Assembly (NCBI RefSeq): GCF_042186555.1
Contig: NC_133328.1
Span: 615,149,744 to 615,213,743 of the forward strand
Origin: Aquarana catesbeiana
Taxonomy: Eukaryota; Chordata; Amphibia; Anura; Ranidae
Direction: 5' to 3'
DNA length: 64,000 nucleotides
Part shown: piece by piece, positions 51,408 to 62,287 of the stretch
How the letters are laid out: the number at the start of each line of letters is the position of its first letter
How positions within the stretch are numbered: position 1 is the first letter of the stretch
Position numbers and translations under genes: made by a program
The notes under the pieces: generated by a model
Databases searched by the model: none
What the model saw: the letters and a program-made list of their open reading frames with translations, nothing else
Told to the model about the DNA's origin: nothing

Positions 51408-52416
51408 CAGCGGCGGCTGGTGCTCAAAATTTTTTGGGGGGGGGCGCAAACAAACAATAATAATTCTGAAAAAAACCCATCAATTGCAGCTTCACCGCGC
51501 CATCAATTGCAGCCACTGTGCCCATAAAATGCAGCCACTGTGCCCACCATATGCAGCCACTGTGCCCATCATATGCAGCCACTGTGCCCATCATATGCAA
51601 CCTTTGTGCCCCTCATATGCAGCTTCTATGCCCATCATATGCAGCTTCTGTGCCCACCATATATAGCTTCTGTGCCCATCATATGTGGCTTCTATGCCCA
51701 CCATATGTGGCTTCAGTGCCTATCATATGCAGCCATTGTGCCCATTATGTGCAGCTTCTGTGCCCATCATATGCAGCTTCTGTGCCCGCCATATGCAGCT
51801 TCTGTGCCCACCATATGCAGCTTCTGTGCCCATAATATGCAGCCACTGTGACCCCCCCTGCTCACTCGCCATCAGATTGGCCCCTCCCCCCATCCAGGTG
51901 ATGGCAGCGAGCTGTGGGATGGGCAGACGACGGCTCCTGCATCCTCCATGGTTCCCGTGCGTCTTCTCCATGGCGTGGGACCGGAAGCACCTCAAGGGAG
52001 GAGGTCCGGCACTTACCGGGCTGTTGGGTCCTCTCCTCTCCTGTGTCAGCCAACAGTGGCAATGGAGGAGTCCGATCCCCCCTGTGTGTCTCTTCCGACA
52101 AAGGCGCTTTGTCCAATTGGGAATCAGGTCTCACTAACCTGTCTCCTGATTGGCAGGGAGGCACTGTGGTGTAAAAATAGCGAAAATTAATTTTCTATGG
52201 TCATACAACACGCCCCGAGACCACTTTTTTGAAGCCTATTAAAGCTTTTAGGCTCTAATCAGGTGCTTCAAAAAAACCAAAACACCCCCTCCCATGTTGC
52301 CATAGAAGTCCATGCGTCCGGCCTCCTGAAAGGGGCCGGGCGCATGGATAGGGAGGTCGGTGGCAGGGATAAGGGGGGGCAGCGCCCGTACGCCCACAAT
52401 GCATGGGCCGCCCCTG
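51408..52416 (-). mobile_element. 1-kb hAT-like element with internal minisatellite
   Basis: Ends CAGCGGCGGCTGGTGCTCAA / GCATGGGCCGCCCCTG, flanks CCTGTGAC (51400-51407) and TCTGTGAC (52417-52424), 7 of 8 matching. Interior: minisatellite (51500-51850) then GC-rich sequence with CCAATTGGGAATCAGG and AAGCCTATTAAAGC. Sister of 25439-25990, which lacks the array. Confidence 0.8.
51500..51850. repeat. 21-bp minisatellite (TGTGCCCATCATATGCAGCC)
   Basis: About 16 copies alternating GCAGCCACTGTGCCCACCAT and GCAGCTTCTGTGCCCATCAT. The period of 21 keeps frames open (51518-51851); these are not genes. Confidence 0.95.
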
Positions 52417-52474
52417 TCTGTGACCCTTAGGAGAAGCCCAGCCAAACGAGCCCCGGGCTGCACTTCCCCTTTAA

Positions 52475-53114
52475 CCCAGAAATGTGACATTAGTTGTTTA
52501 AATTGGAAACACAATTGTTTGCTTTTATCTGCAAAAGTTCACTAAAATGCTGAATCAGTTTCTACTTTTCTTGTGCGGTATGAATGTTTTCCCAAGAAAA
52601 GAAGACTTGCTGACCTTAAAAAAATACCCGCTTTTAATAATTCTTCCCACCAAATTATGTTAAATGAATCATTTTACCCCAGAGATTAAAATGTCAGCAT
52701 GAATACGCCAACTCCTACTTAGCAGCATTCTCCCATGATAATTTACAGGGTGATAATAAGCGTGTTTTAGTGCAGCGGAGTCATTGTCACATAATTGTCA
52801 TTATGAATGTTGTTTAAGTGAAGACAATAAAGCAGTTTTGCAAATTAGCTGTCACTTCTTAGATGACAAAAGTGCAAATCTCGTTAAACCGTACCTCCGC
52901 TGTCCAGAAATGATGAAGGTTTATAGTGCAGCGAAATCATAAGACAGCGATGGCTCGCAATAAAAGGGATATCTAATTTAAAGGGGAATTTATAGACAGT
53001 TATTAGAGATCCTTTTGCTGCCAAAGCCATTTCTGGGTTTTTTTTGTGTTTTTTTTTTTCACAGATGTTAAAATTCACATTTTAGGCCTGAAGCTTAGAT
53101 AAAACCCCCAAATC
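52475..53114. other. low-copy AT-rich sequence; candidate conserved non-coding DNA
   Basis: No internal or dispersed repeat match within the window. Many ATTA/TAAT and CATAATTG words (e.g. 52795-52815). No coding domain. Confidence 0.35.
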
Positions 53115-53164
53115 TACACTCACCGGCCACTTTATTAGGTACAGCATGCTGGTACCAGGTTGGA

Positions 53165-53837
53165 ACCCTTTTCCCTTCATAACTGCCTTAATCCTTTGTG
53201 GCATAGATTCAACAAGGTGTTGGAAACATTCCTCATAGATTTTGGTCCATAGTGACATGATATCATCACACAGTTGCTGCAGATTAGTCGGCTGCACATC
53301 CATGATGTGAATCTCCCGTTCCACCACATCCCAAAGGTGCTCTATTGGATTGAGATCTGGTGAGTGTGGAGAACATTGGAGTACAGGGACCTCATTGTCC
53401 AGTGGTGAGATGATTGGAGCTTTGTGACATTGTGCATTATCCTGCTGGAAGGAGCCATCAGAAGATGGGGACACTGTAGTCATAAAGGGATGGACATGGT
53501 CAGCAACAATACTCAGGTAGGCCGTGGCATTTAAATGATGCTCAATTGGTACTAAGGGGCCCAAAGTGTGCCAAGAAAATATCCCCCACACCATTATACC
53601 ACCACCACCAGCCTGAACCGAAACACCAAATTCTGACCCGACCATCTGAATTTCGCAGCTGAAATCTTCTATTGTTCAATTTTGGTGATCCTGTGCGAAT
53701 TGTAGCATCAGTTTCCTGTTCTTAGCTGACAGGAGTGGCACCCGGTGTGGTCTTCTGCTGCTGTAGCCCATCTGCTTCAAAGTTCGATGTGTTGCGCATT
53801 CAGAGATGGTATTCTGCATATCTTGGTTGTAACGAGT
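53165..53837 (-). pseudogene. Tc1 A transposase, catalytic part (internal deletion)
   Basis: Minus-strand frames keep GSFQQDNAQCHKA (second catalytic Asp) and SPDLNPIEHLWDVVERE (third acidic residue), IMVWGIFSW, and in another frame RPHRVPLLSAKNRK and LQFAQDHQN. Where the first catalytic Asp (usually WSDESRF) should be, DHQN is followed by TGA and TIED then FQLRNSDGRVRIW: about ten codons including the Asp are missing and the frame shifts. The first part of the gene lies beyond the insertion at 55200. Inactive. Confidence 0.8.
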
Positions 53838-54030
53838 ACTAGTTTCCCCACAATAGGGATAAAACTTTTTTGGGAAAGGGAGTTTAACAAGACTCATGGC
53901 CACTTATTAAAATGAGAGGAAAAGAGGTTTAACCTTAAACTATGTAGAGGGTTCTTTACTGTAAGAGCGGCAAGGATATGGAATTCCCTTCCACAGGCGG
54001 TGGTCTCAGCGGGGAGCATCGATAGTTTAA

Positions 54031-55029
54031 CAACTTGCTTACTGGGCACTTAAACCCCCCTCCTGCCCAGACCAATTTTCAGCTTTCAGCGCTGTCGCAC
54101 TTTGAATGACAATTGCGCAGTCATACAACACTGTACCCAAATGAAATTTTTATCATTTTTTTCCCACAAATAGAGCTTTCTTTTGGTGGTATTTATTCAC
54201 AGCTGGGATTTTTATTTTTTGCTAAACAAACAAAAAAAGATGGAAAATTTTGAAAAAAAAAATCATGTTTAATAGTTTGTTATAAAATTTTGCAAATAGG
54301 TAATTTTTCTCCTTCATTGATATACGCTGATGAGGCGGCACTGATAGGCACAGATAAGGTGGCACTGATGGGCACAGATAAGGCGGCACTGATGGCCACT
54401 GATAAGATGGCACGGATGGGTGGCACTGATGGGCACTGATAGGTACCACTGATAGATGTCACTGATGGGCACGGATAGGTGGCACTGATAGGTGGCACTG
54501 ATGAGCACTGATGGGCACTGGTAGGTGACACTGATGGGCACTGATAGGTGGCACTGATGTGCAGCACTGTTGTTGAGGCACTGATTGTGGGCACTGATGG
54601 GTGGCACTGTGGGCACTGATGGGTGGCACTCTGGGCACTGATGGGTGGCGCTGGTGGGCACTGGTAGGCAGCACTGTTGCCTATTGCTAGGTGGCACTGG
54701 CAGGGGGCCCAGGTGGGCACTGATGATCTGGCGGCAGCTTGCCGTGATTGGGACTGATGTCTGATCGGCTTTTTTTTTTCTCCTCACACTGTCAGTGCGA
54801 GGTAAAAAAATAGCCAATTACGTGCTCTGTTGACATCACATGATCAGCTGTCATTGGCTGACAGCTGATCACATGGTAAGGGGTCGGGATTGACCCCTTA
54901 CTCCGATCTGTGATCCAGCGAGTCTTATAGACTTGCTGATCACAGAGTGCGCCGCGTCAATTGACGTAGTCCCGGCAAAGGAGGTCCGCGCTGTAGCCGT
55001 CATTCGGCTATAGCGCGGATCTGAACTGG
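54031..55029 (+). mobile_element. 999-bp TTAA element with 24-bp minisatellite
   Basis: TTAA at 54027-54030 and 55030-55033. Starts CAACTTGCTTACTGGGCAC, has TTTCTTTTGGTGGTATTTAT, then the GCACTGATGGGCACTGATAG minisatellite (54320-54730), then ATGATCAGCTGTCATTGGCT and ends CGGATCTGAACTGG. Same architecture as 18873-20011. Confidence 0.85.
54320..54730. repeat. 12/24-bp minisatellite of the TTAA element
   Basis: GGCACTGATGGGCACTGATA-type units, more diverged than at 19160. Open minus-strand frames of about 150 codons are repeat artefacts. Confidence 0.9.
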
Positions 55030-55200
55030 TTAAAAAAGTGATTAGATAAGCACCTGAACGACCACAACATACAGGGATATACAATACTGACATATAATCA
55101 CACACACAGGTTGGACTTGATGGACTTGTGTCTTTTTTCAACCTCACCTACTATGTAACTATGTAACTATAACTATATGTAAGAATGTATAACTATATAT

Positions 55201-55481
55201 AACTATGTGAGTTACTGTTGCCTTTTTATCTCTCTCTTATCTTTATCTCAAACCATTCTGCCCATTCTCCTCTGACCTCTGACATCAACAAGGCATTTTT
55301 GTCCACACAACTGCCGCACACTGGATATTTTCTCTTTTTCTGAGCTTTCTCTGTAAACCTTATAGATGGTCGTGTGTGAAAATCCCAGTACATCAGCAGT
55401 TTTTGAAATACTCAGACCAGCCCGTCTGGCACTGACAACCATATCAAGTTCAAAGTCACGTAAATCCCCTTTCTTCCCCAT
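55201..55481 (-). pseudogene. Tc1 A transposase, N-terminal DNA-binding part
   Basis: Minus-strand start MGKKGDLRDFELDMVV at 55481, then the helix-turn-helix AGLSISKTADVLGFSHTTIYKVY and CLVDVRGQRRMGRMV, then broken codons with KATVT just before the insertion junction. It joins the TRYNQDMQNT segment at 53810-53837 on the other side. Confidence 0.75.
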
Positions 55482-55633
55482 TCTGATGCTCGGTTTGAAC
55501 TCCAGCAAGTCGTCTTCACAACGTCTAGATGCCTAAATGCATTGAGTTGCTGCCATGTGATTGGCTGATTAGCAATCTGTGTTACCAATCAATTGAACAG
55601 GTGTACCTAATAAAGTGGCCAGTGAGTGTATTT

Positions 55634-55885
55634 TTTCTATAAGCCTGTGCCTGCGTGGGTTTCCTCCGGGTACTCCGGTTTCCTCTCACACTCCAAAGAC
55701 ATGCTGGTAGGTTAATTGGATCCTGTCTAAATTGGCCCTAGTATGTGAATGTATGAATGTGTGTTAGGGACCTTATATTGTAAGCTCCTTGAGGGCAGGG
55801 CCTTATGTGAATGTGCTATATATGTAAAGCTCTGTGTAAATTGATGGTGCTATATAAGTGCATGTAAATAATAAAAAAAATAAGC
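55634..55885 (+). mobile_element. V-type SINE, 5' truncated
   Basis: Begins inside the core (CTGTGCCTGCGTGGGTTTCC), continues CTCCAAAGACATGCTGGTAG, TTGTAAGCTCCTTGAGGGCA and GGTGCTATATAAGTGCATGT and ends in (AAT)n. No tRNA-like head. It lies immediately beside Tc1 A. Confidence 0.8.
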
Positions 55886-56914
55886 TGTAGAATAAATTGG
55901 TGAAGGCAATTTATTATGTCACACAATATTATTATGTAGCACTGTCCCCGTAGGGCTTGCTGAGTGTTGACTTCTTAGGCCTCTTTCTGTTTACCTGCAG
56001 CTGGTTGCTAATAGTTTCCACTTGGTTGCTGAGGATTCCCAGTTGGGTGCTGAAGGTTCCCACTTGGTTGCTAGGGGTTCCTACTTGGCCCACCCTTCGC
56101 CCGCTTGCTCTTTACGCAATGACCAGTCCAGGGTATTTGTGTTTTTTTTCTATTTTATTTTGGAACTTGGATGGTGGAAGGGATTAGTGGAATACTCCAA
56201 CTGGAACTATTCACAATGGATAAGGACAACTCTCACTTGACCTCATTATTTGTGGAAGCAGTCACACTGCTTTAACCATACAGCCACATGGATGGAGAAA
56301 TTAAGTCTTCTTGCTCTCACTAGCAGCAGACTTGATTCACTACATTATCCTCAGGACACTCTCTAGCATCCCCTTTACTGAAACCCGTCCACTGACTCTT
56401 CTAGCTGAAGGTGTTGGCCCTCACTCGACAGGCCCCAAAGACACAGATCTGTACTCACAGTAGGCAGAATCAGATCCTTCCTGGTGTCTCCATTCCAGTC
56501 AGCTCTGCAGGACCTCTGGGTTCAGCTTCTCTTTCTCTAGGCCCTTGGGTTGACCACCCAGGGCCGCACGACCGCCTCCGCGGAGGATAGGCAGCCGCCC
56601 CCTCCCTCCAGGACTCTGTTCCCCGGCTCAACTAAGTCTGAACACAAGTACTCTGGCTTTACATACTTTTCCTCTGCCAATTGCCAGGGCTGTAACAAAG
56701 CCTGTGCATTCCCTTGTCAGGTCCCCTCCCACTGTCCAATATGCCTCCCTAATGGACCAGTGGGGGACAGTCAGAACAAGCTGAGCTGCACCTGAGTACA
56801 ATGAGCAGACCCAACCAATAGATCCTGTTCTCTGGCAGGCAGAGAGCACTCTGAGCTTTACTTGACCATCTTCCTGGTAAGCAGAAAGACCAAAAACTAT
56901 AATCTCTTCTTGCA
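55886..56914. other. no gene recognised; some internal repeats
   Basis: 55995-56090 has imperfect repeats of CCCACTTGGTTGCTnAGG. The rest (56090-56914) could be a retroelement LTR or unique sequence; no motif decides. Confidence 0.35.
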
Positions 56915-57010
56915 ACCTACCTAGGAGGGTGCTACATCCACCTAGTACCTACCTAGGAGGGTGCTACATCCACCTAGTACCTACCTAGGAGGGTGCTACA
57001 TCCACCCCCA
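56915..57010. repeat. 32-bp tandem repeat, 3 copies
   Basis: ACCTACCTAGGAGGGTGCTA then CATCCACCTAGT at 56915, 56947 and 56979; near identical. Confidence 0.95.
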
Positions 57011-57518
57011 CCAAAACAAACCATGTCCTCATTGGCATCCACCCCTACAAAAATACCTGCACAAAATATACACAGAGTATCCCACAAACTTGGAAAAGGA
57101 GGGAAAGGGAAAACACATATGTAGAGGACCATGGGGCATACCCCATATGTGGCCAGTTAGAACAATAAATTACGTAGAAACATATATACATCTGCTGTAC
57201 AAATATTTACATTATTTTGAAAGAGCATTTTTGCCAGGTGCACTATGTTAGTGCACCCCCCCCCCCCCACCAAACAAACTGTTTGATGGGGAAATGTCTG
57301 AACACCCCTAACTAACTATGCTACAGAATACATTCTACATATGTACAAAATATTATCATATATACAAATACTAGAGCACCCTCAAAAATCCCATTAATCC
57401 TTCCGCCTAAATAATCATGGATTTGAGGCTCCCCTTTATGACAGACATGTTAGCAAATTTTCAGTCTCTATCTACTTATGTGACTCCTTCTCTGATGGAT
57501 GGGCTGGAACTGAAGAGT
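57011..57518. other. no gene recognised; poly(C) at about 57256
   Basis: A C run lies near 57256-57269. No recognisable coding or repeat feature otherwise. The open frame at 57417-57809 runs into a MITE. Confidence 0.4.
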
Positions 57519-57542
57519 TATGCCCCGTACACACGGGACTTA

Positions 57543-57952
57543 TGCCTCGTACACACGATCGGACTTTCCGACAACAAAACCGTGGATTTTTGTTCGAAGG
57601 TTGTTGGCTCCAACTTGTCTTGCATACACACGGTCACACAAATGTTGGCCAACAATTACGAATGTAGTGACGTGCAAGACGTACGTGATATCTCCATTAC
57701 TAATGCTAGTTATATCTCCGGCTTGTACTTGATTCCGAGCATGCGCAGACTTTTGTCCAACGGACTTGTGTACACACAATCGGAAAGTCTGACAGCAAAC
57801 ATTTGTTGAAATTTAGGAATCTGCGAGCCAATATTTGTTGACGGAAAGTCCGACAACAAATGATCGATGGAGCATACACACGGTTGGACTTTCTGCCAAC
57901 AAGCTCACATCCAAAATTTGTTGTCGGAAAATCTGATCGTGTGTATGGGACA
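57543..57952. mobile_element. CACACGATCGG palindromic MITE with extra left end
   Basis: TGCCTCGTACACACGATCGG on the left and CTGATCGTGTGTATGGGACA on the right, TA on each side (57541-57542, 57953-57954). A second, truncated left end TGCCCCGTACACACGGGA lies just before it (57521-57538), also after TA. Confidence 0.8.
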
Positions 57953-57954
57953 TA

Positions 57955-58920
57955 ACAGTGATTTAGCACCCTCCTAAGTAGCTACTAGGTTAGGTAAATT
58001 TAGTTACTGGCTCACTGTAATCAGCCAAGCTGCATGTGATTATTTTGGCCAGTTCTGTGTTTCTGGCTGCAGGGTTGACTGCCTCCCCCTGTCTGTCTGG
58101 AATCGCTCTAGAAGATAGTGGGCTGGGAGAGTCAAATCAGCAGCTGAACATTTATACAGCCCTGGCCAATGTCTGGGGAGAGGTGTCCAGATGGTGGCTG
58201 GGAAGGAGCATAAATACTCTGAGCCTGAGATCAGAGGGGTTCTTATCCTAGAAGAGGAGATCCAGGCCTGGAGGGCTGCTGCCCTTCCAGGCAGACTTAC
58301 CATGAGTCTGCTGTTAATCTAGGTCCCAGCCGGTCTGGCTGGGGGGCCTATTTTGCTGATAGTTGCTGGCGCTGACTGGGGAACTTTCATTAGGTGATCT
58401 GGTCTGGTATCAGTGGAAAGGTGTCTGTAAGATATTGGAAGGAGGTGTCCAACTATCCAAGGACACTAGTGAGTACAGACGGGAGTGAGAGATCCCTGAG
58501 ACTGTGAGCTACTGCTATCCCTCATGTGCTAAAGTTGGTATTGCTCAAAGGGAACATTGTACCTAGTATAGCTCAGTCCAATAATTGCTTGTGCAAGGAC
58601 TTTGCTCACACTAATAAGAGGTAGATTAGTGTCCTCAGTTGCTACTAAATTTACTGGAGTATCACGCAGTTGCCCTAATCCTATCCAAGTTCAGGTTCTG
58701 CAATAAAGCATCAGAAAAGCATACTCCTAGACTGTTCATTGAGCCAAAGGAGTGACTTTGTGCCTGGCTGCGGGTGCAACTACGGGAAAAGACCTCAGGG
58801 ACCTTAAATTACAGATTCCTGTGGACGTGAGCACTACAAATTGAAAGGATGAGTAGACCATTGGGTGCAATTTTTATTAAGGAAAGAGTCTTTTAGTAAG
58901 GAAAGAGTCTTGCAGTCCAC
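57955..58920. other. no gene recognised
   Basis: CACCCTCCTAAGTAGCTAC near 57968 echoes the 32-bp repeat at 56915. CATAAATACTCTGAGC at 58209 resembles a TATA-type box of an LTR, but no paired LTR is visible. Confidence 0.35.
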
Positions 58921-58922
58921 TA

Positions 58923-59790
58923 CAGGTGGTCCCCGGGTTACAAACATCTGACTTACAAACAACTCCTACTTACAAATGGAGGGAGACAACAAGAAGTTAG
59001 AGGAAATCTACTCCTAGAAAGGGAAATTCACTCCTGTTATGCCCCGTACACACGGTCGGACATTGATTGGACATTCCGACAACAAAATCCTAGGATTTTT
59101 TCCGACAGATGTTGGCTCAAACTTGTCTTGCATACACACGGTCACACAAAGTTGTCGGAAAATCCGATCATTCTGAACACGGTGACGTAAAACACGTACG
59201 TCGGGACTATAAACGGTTCAGTAGCCAATAGCTTTCATCTCTTTATTTATTCTGAGCATGCGTGGCACTTTGTGCGTCGGATTTGTGTACACACAATCGG
59301 AAATTCCGACAACGGATTTTGTTGTCGGAAAATTTTATAGCCTGCTCTCAAACTTTGTGTGTGGGAAAATCCGATGATAAATGTGTGATGGAGCCCACAC
59401 ACGGTCGGAATTTCCGACAACAAGGTCCTATCACACATTTTCCGTCGGAAAATCCGACCGTGTGTACGGGGCATAAGTGTATCATGGGAAAAAGGTGTCT
59501 CCACTGAAGCTTTATCACCAATCCTTGTTTCCACAACAACCCAAAATTTTCTAAATCCAATTGTCACTGGAATAGAAAGTGAAGTGAAATCTGCTGAACA
59601 GGGGCACAGACAGCAAAACAAATGTTACAGGGGTGTTAACCCTTCCCTATGTTATCCAAAAAACGTAAAAAAAAATTTTTTTTGGCTGGAGCTACACTTT
59701 TAAAAAATGTACCTGTTCCGACTTACAAACAAATTCGACTTAAGAACAAACCTACAGGCCCTATCTTGTTTGTAACCCGGGGACCGCCTG
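58923..59790. mobile_element. Tigger/pogo-like element carrying a MITE
   Basis: Ends CAGGTGGTCCCCGGGTTACA / TGTAACCCGGGGACCGCCTG, TA on both sides (58921-58922, 59791-59792). Interior matches 35030-35455. Interrupted by the MITE at 59040-59473. Confidence 0.85.
59040..59473. mobile_element. 434-bp CACACGGTCGG MITE, nested
   Basis: TGCCCCGTACACACGGTCGG / CCGACCGTGTGTACGGGGCA, TA at 59038-59039 and 59474-59475. Inner TTTCCGACAACAAGGTCC-type repeats. Nearly identical to 60172-60603. Confidence 0.9.
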
Positions 59791-59863
59791 TAATGGGTTA
59801 CTTCCTGGTAATTTTGTGCATGGAAGGCATCCCAGGGGACTGGTAGACAGGCCTAAAGAATTA

Positions 59864-60724
59864 TGCCGCCTACACATGACTGGTTTTGCTGTCGAAATAA
59901 ACGCCGAAGGTTTCTCCGACGGAATTCCATTCAAGCGGTCTTGCCTACACACGGTCAAACCAAAGTCAGACCGTCAAGAACGTGGTGACGTACAACACTT
60001 ACAACCGGACTAGAAAAGGAAGTCCAATAGCCAGTTGCCAATAGCTTCCGTCTCGTACTTGCTTCACAGCATGCGTAGTTTTTGGTCCGTCGGAACAGCA
60101 TACAGACGAGCGGTTTTCCTGATAGGGATTGGTTCCATCGGAAATATTTACAACATGTTCCATTTCCAATGCCCCGTACACACGGTCGGACATTGATCAG
60201 ACATTCCGACAACAAAATCCTGGATTTTTTTCCGACGGATGTTGGCTCAAACTTGTCTTGCATACACACGGTCACACAAAGTTGTCGGAAAATCCGATCA
60301 TTCTGAACGCGGTGACGTAAAACACGTACGTCGGGACTATAAATGGGGCAGTGGCCAATAGCTTTCATCTCTTTATTTATTGTGAGCATGCGTGGCACTT
60401 TGTGCGTCGTATATGTGTACACACGATCGGAGATTCCGACAACGGATTTTGTTGTCGGAAAATTTTATAGCCTGCTTTCAAACTTTGTGTGTCGGAAAAT
60501 CCGATGGAAAATGTGTGCTGGAGCCCACACATGGTCGGAATTTCCGACAACAAGGTCCTATCACACATTTTCCGTCGGAAAATCCGACCGTGTGTACTGG
60601 GCATTAGTCCTTCAGAATTTTCGGAAAAAAAGTCAGATGAGGCATACACACGATTGGAATAAACGATGAAAAGCTTCAGCTGGACTTTTTCTGACGGACA
60701 TTCCGCTCGTGTGTACGCGGCTTT
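59864..60724. mobile_element. diverged CACAC-type MITE carrying a younger relative
   Basis: Left end TGCCGCCTACACATGACTGG after TA (59862-59863); right end TCGTGTGTACGCGGC followed by TTTAG. Split by 60172-60603. Confidence 0.7.
60172..60603. mobile_element. CACACGGTCGG MITE nested in a relative
   Basis: Same ends as 59040-59473, about 94% identical by eye over the whole length. Flanks read CCAA on the left and TTAG on the right, so a TA duplication is not preserved. Confidence 0.8.
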
Positions 60725-61384
60725 AGAGTTGTCCAAGGCCTCCTTATGTAACAGAGTAGCTAAAAACGTTTCTGTTACTCAAGTCCAAGGTGCTGCTGAC
60801 CACTTTATGGCCAAGGGAGCCCTCACTGCATCAGCAGATTACACTTGCAAGTCAGTAGGTCCCAGAGAGATTCAGAAATCCTGTCTGTGAATCTAGAAGG
60901 GGGTAAAAAGATGATACTTCAAAATAAAAAGGTGCTGTTGCCAGAGTTCACAGGTGTGAGTGAAGAGATTGGGGGTTGCTGGCCCAAAATTAAACCAACT
61001 AAAGCCTTAAAAGTGCAAGGAAAACTGTTGAATGTAATGATTACCAAGTTATGCTAAAAAGGTTCTCAAAGGAAAAATGTGCTGATAGAGACCTAGTTGC
61101 CTATAATATTAGATTTCAGGACATTTGCCTGCACAGCATCTGATGACAAATGAGGTGATTTTTTGTGAGGGTGCCATGAGAAATAATAGCTCATCTGAGT
61201 CTGAAAAGAAAATTGTTGAAGTTGCTAGCAATGATAAAAAAAGGAAATTCATTGCTGGTTCCAGATAGTCTTACTACTCGTGGAAAAAGCGGGAGGATGG
61301 ACATTTCCAAATAATATTCTGATAAAAACCTGACAGCTGTAATATGGTGGGTGATTTCTCCTTAGTGAAAGCGAATATGGAAAC
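60725..61384. other. no gene recognised; low-copy
   Basis: AT-rich with frames to about 75 codons. The frame at 60666-60890 starts in a MITE and has no domain. No firm gene evidence. Confidence 0.35.
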
Positions 61385-61388
61385 TTAA

Positions 61389-61882
61389 AGTGGTGTTCTG
61401 GCCGAAATTATACTTTTTAAATAAAAATACCCCTATAATACACAAGCTTAATGTATTCTAGTAAAGTTAGTCTGTAAACTAAGGTCTGTTTTGTTAGTTT
61501 ATAGCAGTAGTTTGTTATTTTACAAACTTACAGCAGGCCGTGGCCATCTTAAGTGTGGGCATCTGAAGCCAGACTGTATTTCTTCCTGGATCTCATCCTT
61601 GCAGATCTCGCACATGCTCAGTGCAGCACAAGCAGTGTAATAGGTTTCAGGTCAGGTTTCCATAGCAACGGCAGTGTCAGAGGAAGTTGCCGCCCCTTCC
61701 CAGAAGGCATTGCAAACAGGAAATGATGCAATGGGCCGCGGCCAGGGAGGAGGAAGTGAAAAATGAATACAGCAGATATACAGTAGGTGCTGAGAGAAAA
61801 AATAAAAAACTATCCAATTCGTTTACAGTGCACAGTTTAGTAAGGGATGCTGAAGAGTTGTAAAAGTGGGTGGAACTCTACT
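61389..61882. mobile_element. 494-bp TTAA-flanked MITE
   Basis: TTAA at 61385-61388 and 61883-61886. Ends AGTGGTGTTCTGGCC and GGGTGGAACTCTACT are imperfect inverted repeats, similar in type to 14810-15392. Confidence 0.65.
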
Positions 61883-61986
61883 TTAAGGTGATACAGTACA
61901 GTGTATAGTGGGGGTAGGCAACAGGTTGAGAAAGTTAGCCTAGAGCTCTGTAACTTGGATCTCATGGAAATACCTGCACGTGTTAA

Positions 61987-62287
61987 GCCCCTTTCACACG
62001 GACGGACTGTTTAGGTCCGCCTGTCAGTTTTTTAGGCGGACCTGAACGGACCCTCCGCTGACATCCGAAGCGCTCCGATCCGCTAAAGTGTGACGGATGG
62101 AAACCCTATTTTTTCATCCGTCTGGCGGATCGAATCGGATGAAAATGGACTCTACAGTTCGTCTTCATCCAATCCTCCATAGAGGAGATCGGTGCTCTGA
62201 CAGGTCGGTCCCTGCAAAGTGTGCAGAGACCGACCTGTCATCTGCCTGCTCAGCAGGGATCGATGGAGCGTCCGTGTGAGAGGGCCC
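61987..62287. mobile_element. palindromic MITE (CCCTTTCACACGGACGG)
   Basis: GCCCCTTTCACACGGACGG on the left and CGTCCGTGTGAGAGGGC on the right. Inner inverted pairs include AGGTCCGCCTG / GGCGGACCT and GACAGGTCGGTCCCTGCA / GCAGAGACCGACCTGTC. No clear target duplication. Confidence 0.7.

Larger units (their letters stand above)
51000..52470 (-). mobile_element. TTAA element (AGGAGAAGTCC family) carrying a hAT element
   Basis: TTAA at 50996-50999 and 52471-52474. Reversed copy of 21057-21530: AGCAGCTCTCCTCTCTGCTC, TCAGTCCAGGCAGTTGG and, after the insert, CCCAGCCAAACGAGC and CTGCACTTCCCCT. Interrupted at CTGTGAC by 51408-52416. Confidence 0.8.
53838..55200 (+). mobile_element. CR1-like LINE 3' fragment, split by a TTAA element
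   Basis: The left piece (53838-54026) encodes a degraded RT C-terminus (MEFPSTGG in the WNSLP position, SAGSIDS). The right piece (55034-55200) has KKVIR-type codons, then GGTTGGACTTGATGGACTTG, CAACCTCACCTACTATGTAA and a (TAACTAT)n-like tail. GAGTACT and GAGTTACT at the two junctions may be the target duplication. Confidence 0.7.
53117..55628 (-). mobile_element. Tc1/mariner element A, carrying a CR1-like fragment
   Basis: Inverted ends CACTCACCGGCCACTTTATT / AATAAAGTGGCCAGTGAGTG flanked by TA (53115-53116, 55629-55630). The transposase is split at about 53838/55200 by a CR1-like fragment, which is itself split by a TTAA element. Confidence 0.9.

Noticed and set aside
51518..51851. Overlapping open frames of 100 codons or more
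   Set aside because: Product of a 21-bp minisatellite inside a hAT element; frames are repetitive in all readings.
54222..54817. Minus-strand frames of 71-167 codons
   Set aside because: Repeat artefacts of the 12/24-bp minisatellite in the TTAA element.
57417..57809. 130-codon open frame
   Set aside because: Half of it is MITE terminal sequence and no domain is recognisable.
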